Assembly (NCBI RefSeq): GCF_018205975.1
Contig: NZ_CP073577.1
Span: 2,914,001-2,978,000 of the forward strand
Length of the DNA: 64,000 nucleotides
Reading direction: 5' to 3'
Source: Erythrobacter sp. JK5
GTDB taxonomy: Bacteria > Pseudomonadota > Alphaproteobacteria > Sphingomonadales > Sphingomonadaceae
Position numbers and translations under genes: made by a program
Notes under the pieces: model-generated
The model's database searches: none
Told to the model about the DNA's origin: nothing
What the model saw: the letters and a program-made list of their open reading frames with translations, nothing else
Shown here: in pieces, positions 16,053 to 23,890 of the stretch
Numbering within the stretch: the first letter of the stretch is position 1
Layout: every line of letters begins with the position of its first letter

Positions 16053-16481
16053 ATGGAAAGCGGATCCGACCGTCCCCAGAGGGCCCAGACTATGCAGGTT
16101 AGCCTGCCGACCGGCACCGATCCGGCCTCGATCCGTGCCCGGGTCGAGGCGCTCGAAATGCTGCTCGAGCGGAGTTTCCGCATCCCCGGCGTCAACATAC
16201 CGGTCGGCCTCGATGCGATCATCGGCCTGGTGCCGGTGCTGGGCGATATCGTGACCACCGCGCTAGGCGCCTATATCGTGTGGGAAGCGCGCAATCTCGG
16301 CATGTCGAAATTCCAGCTGGTGCGGATGGGCGGCAATGTCGCGTTCGATACGGTGCTCGGACTGGTGCCGCTGGTGGGGGATGCGGCGGATTTCGTGTTT
16401 CGTTCCAACACCCGCAATCTGCGGATCATCAAGAAGCACCTCGACAAGCACCATCCCGAAACCCGCGTGATCGAGGGCTAG
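16053..16481 (+). CDS. DUF4112 membrane protein
   Basis: 142-residue protein with two conserved hydrophobic blocks, PVGLDAIIGLVPVLGDIVTTALGAYIV and FDTVLGLVPLVGDAADFVF, the duplicated GLVPxxGD motif that defines DUF4112. The function is unknown; two membrane hairpins and a basic C-terminus (RIIKKHLDKHH) are visible. The ATG at 16053 gives a short polar N-terminus; a later ATG at 16092 is possible. It follows the binding protein by five bases and may be co-transcribed with it, without obvious functional link. Confidence 0.75.
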   Translation: MESGSDRPQRAQTMQVSLPTGTDPASIRARVEALEMLLERSFRIPGVNIPVGLDAIIGLVPVLGDIVTTALGAYIVWEARNLGMSKFQLVRMGGNVAFDTVLGLVPLVGDAADFVFRSNTRNLRIIKKHLDKHHPETRVIEG

Positions 16482-16517
16482 TTTCCTCGCGGAGCAACAC
16501 GCGCTAGGGCATCGGGC

Positions 16518-17309
16518 ATGGCCCGCGACGTCACCTATTCCAGCTACCTCGACCTCGACAAGGTGCTCACCGCGCAGCACCCCGCTTCGGGTGCGCATGA
16601 CGAGATGCTGTTCATCGTCGTCCACCAGGCAAGCGAGCTGTGGCTCAAGCTATGCCTGCACGAGCTGACCGAAGCGCGCGATCATATCGAGCGCGACGAT
16701 CTGCGCCCGGCGTTCAAGATGCTGGCGCGGGTGGCGCGCGCGCAACAGCAGCTGATCCAGAGCTGGGACGTGCTGAGCACCATGACCCCGCACGATTATT
16801 CGCGGATTCGCCCGCATCTCGGGGCGTCGAGCGGGTTCCAGTCGGCGCAGTACCGGATGATGGAATTCATGCTCGGCGGGCGCGATGCGAAGCATGTTCG
16901 CCTGCACGAAGGCAATGCCGACTGGTCGCAGCGGCTGAAAGCGGAACGCGGCCGCGCGAGCCTCTACGACGCCGCGATCCGGCTGCTGGCGCGGCGCGGT
17001 TTCGCGATCGACCGCAAGGCGGCTGAACGCGACCCAAAGGCACCCTACGAGCACAATGCAAGCGTCGAAGCGGCGTGGGCGGCGATCTATCGCGACCCGC
17101 AGGATCACTGGGACCTGTACGAGCTCGCGGAAAAGCTGGTCGACCTCGAATACCATTTCCAGCGCTGGCGCTTCGGACACCTCAAGACCGTCGAGCGGAT
17201 CATCGGCTTCAAGCGCGGCACCGGCGGCACTCCCGGCGTGCCGTATCTCGCGGGGGTGCTGAAGCAGGCGTTCTTCCCCGAGCTGCTGAGCGTCAGGACC
17301 GCGATATGA
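16518..17309 (+). CDS. kynA: tryptophan 2,3-dioxygenase
   Basis: 263-residue haem enzyme that opens the indole ring of tryptophan to N-formylkynurenine, first step of the kynurenine route. Diagnostic sequence: TYSSYLDLDKVL near the N-terminus, EMLFIVVHQASELWLKLCLHE with the substrate-pocket histidine, SSGFQSAQYRMMEF, and EYHFQRWRFGHLKTVERIIG carrying the proximal haem histidine. GTGGTPGVPYL near the C-terminus closes the active site. Cytoplasmic tetramer expected. First gene of a three-gene operon; its stop overlaps the kynB start (ATGA). Confidence 0.97.
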   Translation: MARDVTYSSYLDLDKVLTAQHPASGAHDEMLFIVVHQASELWLKLCLHELTEARDHIERDDLRPAFKMLARVARAQQQLIQSWDVLSTMTPHDYSRIRPHLGASSGFQSAQYRMMEFMLGGRDAKHVRLHEGNADWSQRLKAERGRASLYDAAIRLLARRGFAIDRKAAERDPKAPYEHNASVEAAWAAIYRDPQDHWDLYELAEKLVDLEYHFQRWRFGHLKTVERIIGFKRGTGGTPGVPYLAGVLKQAFFPELLSVRTAI

Positions 17310-17932
17310 GCCGCCGCATCTGGGACATATCGCAGCGGCTGCGCCCCGAGCTGCCGGTCTGGCCGGGGGACACCGCGTTCGAACAGGCACGGACCTGGCA
17401 GATGGAGCAAGGTTCGCCGGTCAATGTCTCGGCGCTGACACTATCGACGCATTCCGGCGCGCATGCCGACGCACCGCTGCATTACGAGCAAACTGCGCCC
17501 GATATCGCCTCGGTCGCGCTGGAGCCGTATCTCGGGGAATGCCTCGTCGTGGATGCGCGTGGTGTCGGGGCGCTGATCGAAGTCGGCGACCTGCCGCATC
17601 TCCACTCCGCCGACCGGGTGCTGTTCCGCACCTTCGAGCGCTTCCCGCATGAAGAGTGGGTGGAGGACACCACCGCCATCGCGTCCGAGACGATCCACTG
17701 GCTCGCGGCGCAGGGCGTCAAGCTGGTCGGGCTCGACGGGCCTTCGATCGACCCGCAGACCTCCAAGGTGATGGACGCGCACAAGGCGGTGCTGAAGCAT
17801 GACATGCGCGTGCTCGAAGGGCTGGTGCTCGATGACGTGCCCGAAGGCCGCTACGAACTGATCGCGCTGCCGCTGCCGATCGTCGGCGGCGATGCCTCGC
17901 CGGTGCGGGCGATCCTGAGAGAACTGACGTGA
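17306..17932 (+). CDS. kynB: kynurenine formamidase
   Basis: 208-residue metal-dependent cyclase-family hydrolase that removes the formyl group from N-formylkynurenine. The metal-binding motif is STHSGAHADAPLHY (about residues 47-60), and GVKLVGLDGPSIDP with HKAVLKHDMRVLEGL completes the family pattern. The length is usual for bacterial KynB. Coupled by four-base overlaps to kynA upstream and kynU downstream, giving the complete tryptophan-to-anthranilate path in one transcript. Confidence 0.96.
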   Translation: MSRRIWDISQRLRPELPVWPGDTAFEQARTWQMEQGSPVNVSALTLSTHSGAHADAPLHYEQTAPDIASVALEPYLGECLVVDARGVGALIEVGDLPHLHSADRVLFRTFERFPHEEWVEDTTAIASETIHWLAAQGVKLVGLDGPSIDPQTSKVMDAHKAVLKHDMRVLEGLVLDDVPEGRYELIALPLPIVGGDASPVRAILRELT

Positions 17933-19146
17933 TAGATCGCGCCCGCGAGCTCGACGCCGCCGATCCGCTGGCGAATTATCGCGAGCGCTTCATCCTGCCC
18001 GATGGCGTGGTCTATCTCGACGGCAATTCGCTCGGGTGCCTGCCTGCGGCGACCCCGCCCGCGATGGCGCGCGTTGTCGAGCAGGAATGGGGCGAGGGGC
18101 TTATCCGGTCCTGGAACGATGCCGACTGGTTCGAAATGGGTGCCCGCGTCGGCGGGAAAATTGCGCCGCTGATCGGCGCGCAGCCGCACGAGGTTATCGC
18201 CACCGACACGGTCAGCGTGAACCTGTTCAAGCTGATCTCCGCCGCGCTTCAGATGCGCCCTGGACGCAAGGTCATCCTCTCCGAACCGGGCAACTTTCCG
18301 ACCGATATCTACATGATCGATGGGCTCGAGCGGCAGGGTCTCGCCACGCAGCGTCTCGCCCCGCGCGACCGGCTGCTCGACGCGCTCGACGAGGACGTCG
18401 CGCTGCTGATGCTCACCCACGCGCATTACAAGACCGGAGAATTGTTCGACATGGCGGCGCTGACCAGCGCCGCGCATGAAGCCGGTGCGCTGGTCCTGTG
18501 GGACCTGTCGCACAGCACCGGTGCGCTGCCTGTCGATCTCGACGCCGTGGGTGCCGATTTCGCCACCGGTTGCGGCTACAAATATCTGTGCGGCGGCCCC
18601 GGCGCGCCGGCCTTCGCCTTCGTCGCCGAGCGCCATCTCGCCGATCTCAGCCAACCGCTCACTGGCTGGTTCGGCCACGCCCGCCCGTTCGCCTTCGCCG
18701 ACGCCTACGAACCGGCTCCCGGCATCGAGCAGCTGCAATGCGGTACCTCGCCGATCCTCGGCCTGACCGCGCTGGAGGTGGGGGTCGAACTGATCGCCGA
18801 GATCGGGGTCGCGCGGCTCCATGCGAAGTCGCAGGCGCTGTCGGAATTCTTCCTCGATTGCGTGGATGCGCATGGGCTCGAGCTCGACCTCGTCAGCCCG
18901 CCCGACAGCGCCCGGCGCGGCAGCCAGCTGTCGTTCCGCCACCGCGAAGCCTACGCCATCTGCCAGGCGCTGATCGCGCGCGGGGTGATCGGCGATTTCC
19001 GCGACCCCGACATCCTGCGGCTCGGCTTTGCGCCCGCTTACCTGCGGTTCGAGGACATGGCCGAGGCCGCGCGGCATCTGGCGGAAGTGCTGGAAGGCGA
19101 GGAGTGGCAGCGCGATGAGTTCAACCAGCGGGCGACGGTGACTTAG
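17929..19146 (+). CDS. kynU: kynureninase
   Basis: 405-residue PLP enzyme cleaving kynurenine to anthranilate and alanine. Markers: YLDGNSLGCLP near residue 28, SVNLFKLI and SEPGNFPTDIY for phosphate and substrate contacts, WDLSHSTGALPVDLDAVGADFATGCGYKYLCGGPG containing the PLP lysine (GYKYL), and PLTGWFGH. GTG start overlapping the kynB stop. Third gene of the operon. The anthranilate formed could feed catabolism or recycling; no quinolinate genes are in view, so NAD synthesis is not indicated here. Confidence 0.97.
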   Translation: MIDRARELDAADPLANYRERFILPDGVVYLDGNSLGCLPAATPPAMARVVEQEWGEGLIRSWNDADWFEMGARVGGKIAPLIGAQPHEVIATDTVSVNLFKLISAALQMRPGRKVILSEPGNFPTDIYMIDGLERQGLATQRLAPRDRLLDALDEDVALLMLTHAHYKTGELFDMAALTSAAHEAGALVLWDLSHSTGALPVDLDAVGADFATGCGYKYLCGGPGAPAFAFVAERHLADLSQPLTGWFGHARPFAFADAYEPAPGIEQLQCGTSPILGLTALEVGVELIAEIGVARLHAKSQALSEFFLDCVDAHGLELDLVSPPDSARRGSQLSFRHREAYAICQALIARGVIGDFRDPDILRLGFAPAYLRFEDMAEAARHLAEVLEGEEWQRDEFNQRATVT

Positions 19147-19148
19147 CG

Positions 19149-19619
19149 ATGACCAGCTTGGATGCGATCAGGAATGCTTGCGAGGCCTTTCTCGCTCAAA
19201 TTCAGGGTCAGAAGGAAGACCGGATGGAGCATCTGCGAGAACTGGCCAAGTCTTTCGACAAGCTCACCGCAACGTATTTCGAAGTTGATGATGTCGAGCC
19301 GGACTCGGAAGATTCGCTCGCTCCCCCGATCGACTACGTTGTCCTTTACAAGCGGGCAGCCAATGCATTCCCCGAGCTTGGTTGTTATCCCGCCATCGAT
19401 GTCGGGGGCACCCTTGGCGAAGAGGAAGCTCTTGTCGCTGATGCAATTGACGATCTGGCCGATATCGCGAGGGACCTATCCGAGGTCCTGTGGCACATTG
19501 AGAAGTCGTCAGAGGCAGATGCGATCTGGGAGTTCCGGTTTGGATACCAAAGTCACTGGGGCGCACATCTGCATCGGCTTCGCCATTATCTGCATTCCAG
19601 CAGAATTGCTGCTTGGTAG
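19149..19619 (+). CDS. DUF5063 domain protein
   Basis: 156-residue acidic helical protein starting two bases after the kynU stop. ENYPTDIY-type motifs are absent; what is seen is DSLAPPIDYVVLYKRAANAFPELGCY and DAIDDLADIARDLSEVLWHIE, then WEFRFGYQSHWGAHLHRLRHYL, the pattern of DUF5063. Its role is unknown. Base composition is lower than that of its neighbours (33 of 60 G/C at 19441-19500), so it may be a later arrival. It converges with the HNH gene, only four bases apart. It may share the kyn transcript, but there is no functional link. Confidence 0.65.
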   Translation: MTSLDAIRNACEAFLAQIQGQKEDRMEHLRELAKSFDKLTATYFEVDDVEPDSEDSLAPPIDYVVLYKRAANAFPELGCYPAIDVGGTLGEEEALVADAIDDLADIARDLSEVLWHIEKSSEADAIWEFRFGYQSHWGAHLHRLRHYLHSSRIAAW

Positions 19620-19623
19620 CACC

Positions 19624-20232
19624 TCAAGCCTCCAGCTCGACATCCCAGTACAGCCAGTCGCGCCACGTTTCGTGCAGGTAGTTGGGCGGGAACAGCTTGC
19701 CGTGCTGCTGCAATTGCCAGCTGGTCGGGCGGATCGGCTTCATCTGCACCGGCATGTGCGCCTGTTTCGGCGTGCGCCCGCCCTTCTTCATGTTGCACGG
19801 GGCGCAGGCGGTGATGATGTTTTCCCACGTCGTCTTCCCGCCCAGCCGGCGCGGCAGGACGTGGTCGAAAGTGAGATGCTCGCCGTTGCCGCAATACTGG
19901 CACTGGAAGTGATCGCGCAGGAACACGTTGAAGCGGGTGAAAGCCGGAAACTCGCTTTGCCTTACGTATTGCCTGAGTGCGATCACGCTCGGGATCTTCA
20001 TGTCGAGGCTCGGGGAATGCACCTCGCGCTCGTAGCTGGCGACGATGTCCACCCGGTCGAGAAACACCGCCTTGATCGCGGTCTGCCACGGCCACAGGCT
20101 GAGCGGGTAATAGGACAGCGGCGTATAGTCGGCGTTGAGCACCAGCGCCGGACAGGCCGAAAGGCTGCGCGTCGGGTCTTCCTCCGCGCTGCGGAATTGG
20201 GCAGCCTTTTCGATCAGTTCGGTCTTGAACAC
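19624..20232 (-). CDS. HNH endonuclease family protein
   Basis: 202-residue protein with an HNH nuclease core: CQYCGNGEHLTFDHVLPRRLGGKTTWENIITACAPCNMKKG (about residues 114-154) contains the two CxxC zinc pairs, the catalytic His of DHV and the Asn. The N-terminal part with ACPALVLNADYTPLSYYPLSLWPWQTAIKAVFLDR is the conserved extension of the HNH family found widely in alphaproteobacteria and cyanobacteria, probably a housekeeping DNA-processing enzyme rather than a restriction enzyme. The GTG at 20232 was chosen because GGGAGGAA precedes it; the ATG 14 codons upstream has no ribosome site. Confidence 0.85.
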   Translation of the reverse strand: MFKTELIEKAAQFRSAEEDPTRSLSACPALVLNADYTPLSYYPLSLWPWQTAIKAVFLDRVDIVASYEREVHSPSLDMKIPSVIALRQYVRQSEFPAFTRFNVFLRDHFQCQYCGNGEHLTFDHVLPRRLGGKTTWENIITACAPCNMKKGGRTPKQAHMPVQMKPIRPTSWQLQQHGKLFPPNYLHETWRDWLYWDVELEA

Positions 20233-20293
20233 CGCGAGCGTTCCTCCCTGATTGACTGCAACATGGCGTGGCACAAATCAGAGTCAAACCCGT

Positions 20294-20347
20294 GACACGC
20301 TGGCTATCCACAGGGACAGCCTGTCGATTGCCTGTGGATAGCGTGTC
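20294..20347. repeat. nested inverted repeat with DnaA-box-like arms
   Basis: Left arm 20294-20314 and right arm 20331-20347 pair over 17 bases once a four-base bulge is allowed; between them GACAG-C-CTGTC forms a second palindrome (20315-20325). The arms contain CTATCCACA and its inverse TGTGGATAG, eight of nine matches to the DnaA box, and a related ATGGATAG follows at 20363-20370. It lies in the divergent gap between HNH and gluQ and may be a regulatory or DnaA-binding site. Confidence 0.5.
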
Positions 20348-20373
20348 GAGAATTGCTGTGCCATGGATAGTGT

Positions 20374-21192
20374 GTGCAGACCGTCACCCGCTTCGCCCCG
20401 AGCCCCAATGGCCACCTGCACATGGGCCATGCCTACGCCGCCATCGTCGCGCACGATCTGGCGAGGGCGGCGGACGGGCGATTTCTGCTGCGGATCGAGG
20501 ATATCGACGGGCCGCGTTCGCGTCCGGAACTCGCGGATGAATTCCGCCGCGATCTCGAATGGCTCGGGCTCGAATGGCACGAGGTGCCCGCGCAATCGAC
20601 CCGGCTCGAAAGCTACGCGGCGGCGGCGGATCGCCTGCTCGAGGCGGGTTTGCTCTATCGCTGCACCTGCACGCGCAAGCAGATCGCCGCGCTGGAGCCA
20701 CGCGCGAGGCCCGATGGCATCGCCTATCCCGGCTCGTGCAAGGACAAGGTGCATTCTTCCGGCGAACCCGCGGCGTTGCGGCTCGATGTCGATGCAGCCG
20801 TGGCGCAGGTCGGCGAGATCGTCTGGACCGACGCCCGGGCGGGCAGCGTGATCGCCGATCCGCGCGACTTCGGTGACGTGGTGATCGTCCGCAAGGATCT
20901 GCCCGCAAGCTATCACCTCGCGGTCACGCTCGACGATGCGGCGGACGGGGTAACGCTGGTGACGCGCGGGGAGGATCTGTTCACCTCCACCCACGTCCAC
21001 CGGGTGCTGCAGGAACTGCTCGAACTGCCGGTGCCGCATTGGCACCATCACGGCCTGCTGCTCGACAAGGGCGGGGAAAAGCTCGCCAAGCGGCGCGGCT
21101 CGCCCCCGCTTTCCGCCCGGCGCGAGGCCGGTGAAGACGGACTGATGCTTGCCGAGCAATTGCGGTTGCAGGATTTGCCGCTTGGAACTTAG
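20374..21192 (+). CDS. gluQ: glutamyl-Q tRNA(Asp) synthetase
   Basis: 272-residue truncated glutamyl-tRNA-synthetase paralogue that attaches glutamate to the queuosine base of tRNA-Asp. It has the catalytic core only: TRFAPSPNGHLHMGHA with the HxGH signature (HMGH), LLRIEDIDGPRSR, a zinc-binding CTC...YPGSC region, and KLAKRRGS in the KMSKS place. The anticodon-binding domain of GltX is absent, as expected for this family of about 290 residues. GTG start. It stands alone, next to a HIG1-domain gene. Confidence 0.93.
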   Translation: MQTVTRFAPSPNGHLHMGHAYAAIVAHDLARAADGRFLLRIEDIDGPRSRPELADEFRRDLEWLGLEWHEVPAQSTRLESYAAAADRLLEAGLLYRCTCTRKQIAALEPRARPDGIAYPGSCKDKVHSSGEPAALRLDVDAAVAQVGEIVWTDARAGSVIADPRDFGDVVIVRKDLPASYHLAVTLDDAADGVTLVTRGEDLFTSTHVHRVLQELLELPVPHWHHHGLLLDKGGEKLAKRRGSPPLSARREAGEDGLMLAEQLRLQDLPLGT

Positions 21193-21216
21193 GCGCCGCG
21201 CGTCCATTTAGTGCGT

Positions 21217-21447
21217 ATGGAATATATTCTCGTCCCCGCGCTCGTCATTCTCTGCATCATGGTTGTGGTCTCGCTGGTGCGAGGGATCATCGCATTCCTC
21301 AGGACCACCAAGGTCGATCTCGAAACCGGCAAGGGCGAAACCGCGACCGACATGCAGTTGCTGCAAAACAAGGCGATGTTCGCGCGCATCAAGTATCAGG
21401 CGCTGGCGATCGTCGTGGTGGCGATCATCCTCGCCGTCTCGCGCTAG
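21217..21447 (+). CDS. HIG1-domain small membrane protein
   Basis: 76-residue protein with two transmembrane helices, ILVPALVILCIMVVVSLVRGIIAFL at the start and YQALAIVVVAIILAVSR at the end, joined by a polar loop with MQLLQNKAMFARIKYQA, the hypoxia-induced-gene-1 (HIG1) signature. In mitochondria and alphaproteobacteria such proteins associate with cytochrome oxidase. The ATG at 21217 gives the usual length; a GTG two codons earlier is possible. Upstream gene gluQ ends 24 bases before. Confidence 0.85.
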   Translation: MEYILVPALVILCIMVVVSLVRGIIAFLRTTKVDLETGKGETATDMQLLQNKAMFARIKYQALAIVVVAIILAVSR

Positions 21448-21480
21448 ACGAGCCGCCGATCCCGGCGCATAGGCGCTGTC

Positions 21481-22068
21481 ATGGTCAAGCTCACCAAGAT
21501 CTACACCCGCACCGGCGACGACGGCACGACCGGACTGGTCGACGGTTCGCGCTGTCCCAAGCATTCCGCGCGGATCGCCGCGATCGGCGCGGTCGATGAA
21601 GCCAACAGCGCGATCGGGCTGGCAGTCTGCGCCATCGATGGGGCCATCGACGGGGAGGCGCATCGCGCGCTGCTGACCCGCATCCAGAACGACCTGTTCG
21701 ATCTCGGGGCGGACCTCGCCACCCCCAGCGACGGCGGCGATTTCGCGCCGTCCGAGATGGTGCTGCGGATCGTGCCCGCCCAGCCGCAATGGATCGAGGC
21801 GCAGATCGACGCGCTCAACGAGCGGCTGGACCCGCTCACCAGCTTCGTCCTGCCGGGCGGCAGCGAGGCGGCGGCGCGCGTCCATGTGGCCCGCGCCACG
21901 ACCCGTGCAGCCGAGCGCGCGATGACTGCACTGGCGGGCGAGACCCCGACCAATCCGGCGGCGCTCGCCTATATCAACCGGCTTTCCGACCTGCTGTTCG
22001 TGCTCGCCCGGGTGCTCAACGACAATGGCTCCGCCGACGTGAAGTGGATCCCGGGAGCGAATCGCTAG
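21481..22068 (+). CDS. ATP:cob(I)alamin adenosyltransferase, PduO type
   Basis: 195-residue trimeric enzyme making adenosylcobalamin. KIYTRTGDDGTTGLVDGSRCPKHSARIAAIGAVDEANS at the N-terminus carries the TRxGDxGxT ATP-binding motif; FVLPGGSEAAARVHVARATTRAAERAM and AYINRLSDLLFVLAR complete the family pattern. It supplies coenzyme B12 to mutases. The next gene, 3-hydroxybutyryl-CoA dehydrogenase, starts 60 bases downstream; the pair is common in sphingomonads near methylmalonyl/propionyl metabolism, though no mutase is in this window. Confidence 0.93.
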   Translation: MVKLTKIYTRTGDDGTTGLVDGSRCPKHSARIAAIGAVDEANSAIGLAVCAIDGAIDGEAHRALLTRIQNDLFDLGADLATPSDGGDFAPSEMVLRIVPAQPQWIEAQIDALNERLDPLTSFVLPGGSEAAARVHVARATTRAAERAMTALAGETPTNPAALAYINRLSDLLFVLARVLNDNGSADVKWIPGANR

Positions 22069-22127
22069 CCAATCCTGCGGCCCACGGCTAACAGGCCGCT
22101 TGCTGCACTTGCGAAGGGATTGCTGCC

Positions 22128-22997
22128 ATGCGGAATATTGCTGTCATCGGGGCCGGGCAGATGGGCACCGGCATCGCCCAGACCGTGGCGCAACACGGAA
22201 TGCAGGTGATGCTCTCCGATATCGACCTCGCCGCTGCCGAGGCGGGCAAGGCCAAGGTCGAAGCGGCGCTGGTCAAGCTCGCCGGCCGCGGCAAGATCGA
22301 GGCCGGCGAAGCCGAACAGCTGCTCGCCCGCATCACTCCGGTCGCCGACTACGCGCCGATGGAATCCGCCGATCTCATCATCGAAGCCGCGACCGAGCGC
22401 GAGGAGATCAAGAACGCGATCTTCGACGCCGCCGGAAAGGTCCTCGCGCCGACTGCGATCATGGCGTCGAACACCAGCTCGATCCCGATCACCCGCATGG
22501 CCAACCATTCGCCCGATCCGGCGCGGTTCATCGGGCTGCACTTTTTCAACCCGGTCCCGGTGATGGGCCTGATCGAAGTGATCCCCGGCCTTGCCACGGC
22601 GCAGGTCACCACCGACCGCGTGACAGCCTTCGCCAAGGGGCTGGGCAAGGAAGTGGTGCTGAGCCAGGACGAGCCCGGCTTCGTCGTCAACCGGATCCTG
22701 CTGCCGATGATCAACGAGGCGGTGTTCGTGCTCGGCCAGTCGACCGCCGGGATCGAGGATATCGACAAGGGTTGCCGGCTCGGTCTCAACCACCCGATGG
22801 GGCCGCTGCAGCTCGCCGATTTCGTCGGGCTCGATACCTGCCTCGACATCATCAACGTGCTCTACCGGACCACCCGCGACAGCAAGTATCGCCCCGCCCC
22901 GCTGCTGGTGAAGTATGTCGAGGCCGGCTGGCTCGGCCGCAAGACCGGGCGCGGGTTCTACGATTATTCGGGCGAGGCGCCCGTTCCGACGCGCTAA
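22128..22997 (+). CDS. 3-hydroxybutyryl-CoA dehydrogenase
   Basis: 289-residue NAD(P)-dependent dehydrogenase. The Rossmann motif IGAGQMGTGIAQTVAQHG is at residues 6-23, the catalytic region LHFFNPVPVMGLIEVIPG contains the active-site His, and the C-terminal domain with GFVVNRILLPMINEAVFVL and NHPMGPLQLADFVGLDT is standard. It interconverts acetoacetyl-CoA and 3-hydroxybutyryl-CoA, fitting fatty acid or polyhydroxybutyrate turnover; acetoacetate-activating CoA-transferase genes are present at 54-57 kb. The length is typical of the short Hbd/PaaH type. Confidence 0.94.
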   Translation: MRNIAVIGAGQMGTGIAQTVAQHGMQVMLSDIDLAAAEAGKAKVEAALVKLAGRGKIEAGEAEQLLARITPVADYAPMESADLIIEAATEREEIKNAIFDAAGKVLAPTAIMASNTSSIPITRMANHSPDPARFIGLHFFNPVPVMGLIEVIPGLATAQVTTDRVTAFAKGLGKEVVLSQDEPGFVVNRILLPMINEAVFVLGQSTAGIEDIDKGCRLGLNHPMGPLQLADFVGLDTCLDIINVLYRTTRDSKYRPAPLLVKYVEAGWLGRKTGRGFYDYSGEAPVPTR

Positions 22998-23048
22998 ATC
23001 GGAACCTGGTGCAGGGTCATCCCGTTGGTTTTGCAAAGGAGCATTTGC

Positions 23049-23366
23049 ATGACCGATACTAGGAACCCCGTCAGCCAGGAGCAGCGCCAGGCCGGGCTCG
23101 CCCCCGAAACCCACAATGACGAGCAGGACGATCACCGCGCGCAGGCGCAGGAGGTCGCCCAGCAGGCGCAGGACGGGTCGCATGGCAAACCCGGTGGAAC
23201 CGAAAGCCGCAAGCCCGCGTCACCCGGCGTCGATGGCGTTGCCGGAAACGAGACGGACCTGATCGATCAGATGCGCGATATGGAAAAGTCCGGACGGATC
23301 GACAATGGCGCGTTCGAAGGCGAACCCAACCACGACGACGATACGAGCAAGTACAAGGACGGCTGA
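23049..23366 (+). CDS. hypothetical hydrophilic protein
   Basis: 105-residue protein, strongly polar and probably disordered: many Gln, Asp, Glu, Gly and Lys, for example DEQDDHRAQAQEVAQQAQDG and the acidic C-terminus NHDDDTSKYKDG. No motif recognised. The ATG at 23049 has AAGGAG at the right distance, which supports real translation. It lies 51 bases after the dehydrogenase and converges with the next gene. Small hydrophilic proteins of this type are often stress-linked, but nothing in the sequence proves that. Confidence 0.6.
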   Translation: MTDTRNPVSQEQRQAGLAPETHNDEQDDHRAQAQEVAQQAQDGSHGKPGGTESRKPASPGVDGVAGNETDLIDQMRDMEKSGRIDNGAFEGEPNHDDDTSKYKDG

Positions 23367-23397
23367 CCGCACGCCCTGCAGCGCTTCGCAGGCAGGC

Positions 23398-23865
23398 CTA
23401 CTTCACCTCGTCGACCGGACCGCCGCCCGGCGACAGGCCCTCGGGCACCGCCGGCTGGCTGGTCGCGCGCCCGACCTTGTCCGACCGGTCGCGCGCTTGC
23501 CGCGCTGCCGGTTCGCCCCGATCCTTGGACGCGGATCGTTCGTCCTGCGCCCCGGCATCGTCGTTCTTGCGGGAATCGTCCTCGTCGACGAGGTCCGAGC
23601 TTTGGGCCGGGTCGGGATCGAATCCCTCGGCATTATCGATCAGCTCTTCGTCGGATACCCAGTCGGCAATGTCCGGCTGCGGCGGGAGCGCCTGCGATTG
23701 CTGGGTGCGCTCGACGACGCGCACCGGCGTTGCCGCTCCTTCCGCCCCGTCGACATCGACGCCGCTGAGCGAATTGTCGGTACCCATCAGCACGGCCGCC
23801 CCGGCCAGCGTGATCCCGGCAAATGCGAGCGCAACTTTGCTGTTTTCGAACAAGATTCTCGACAT
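23398..23865 (-). CDS. hypothetical protein with N-terminal membrane anchor
   Basis: 155-residue protein with an N-terminal helix SKVALAFAGITLAGAAVLMG and a long acidic, low-complexity tail (DEEL, DPDPAQSSDLVDEDDSRKNDD) reaching the periplasm if anchored. No domain recognised. It starts 25 bases after the mutS stop on the same strand and is likely co-transcribed with it, but no link to mismatch repair can be inferred. The start ATG follows CCGCATGTCG with no strong ribosome site. Confidence 0.55.
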   Translation of the reverse strand: MSRILFENSKVALAFAGITLAGAAVLMGTDNSLSGVDVDGAEGAATPVRVVERTQQSQALPPQPDIADWVSDEELIDNAEGFDPDPAQSSDLVDEDDSRKNDDAGAQDERSASKDRGEPAARQARDRSDKVGRATSQPAVPEGLSPGGGPVDEVK

Positions 23866-23890
23866 GCGGGCGACGATAGCCCGATTTGGG

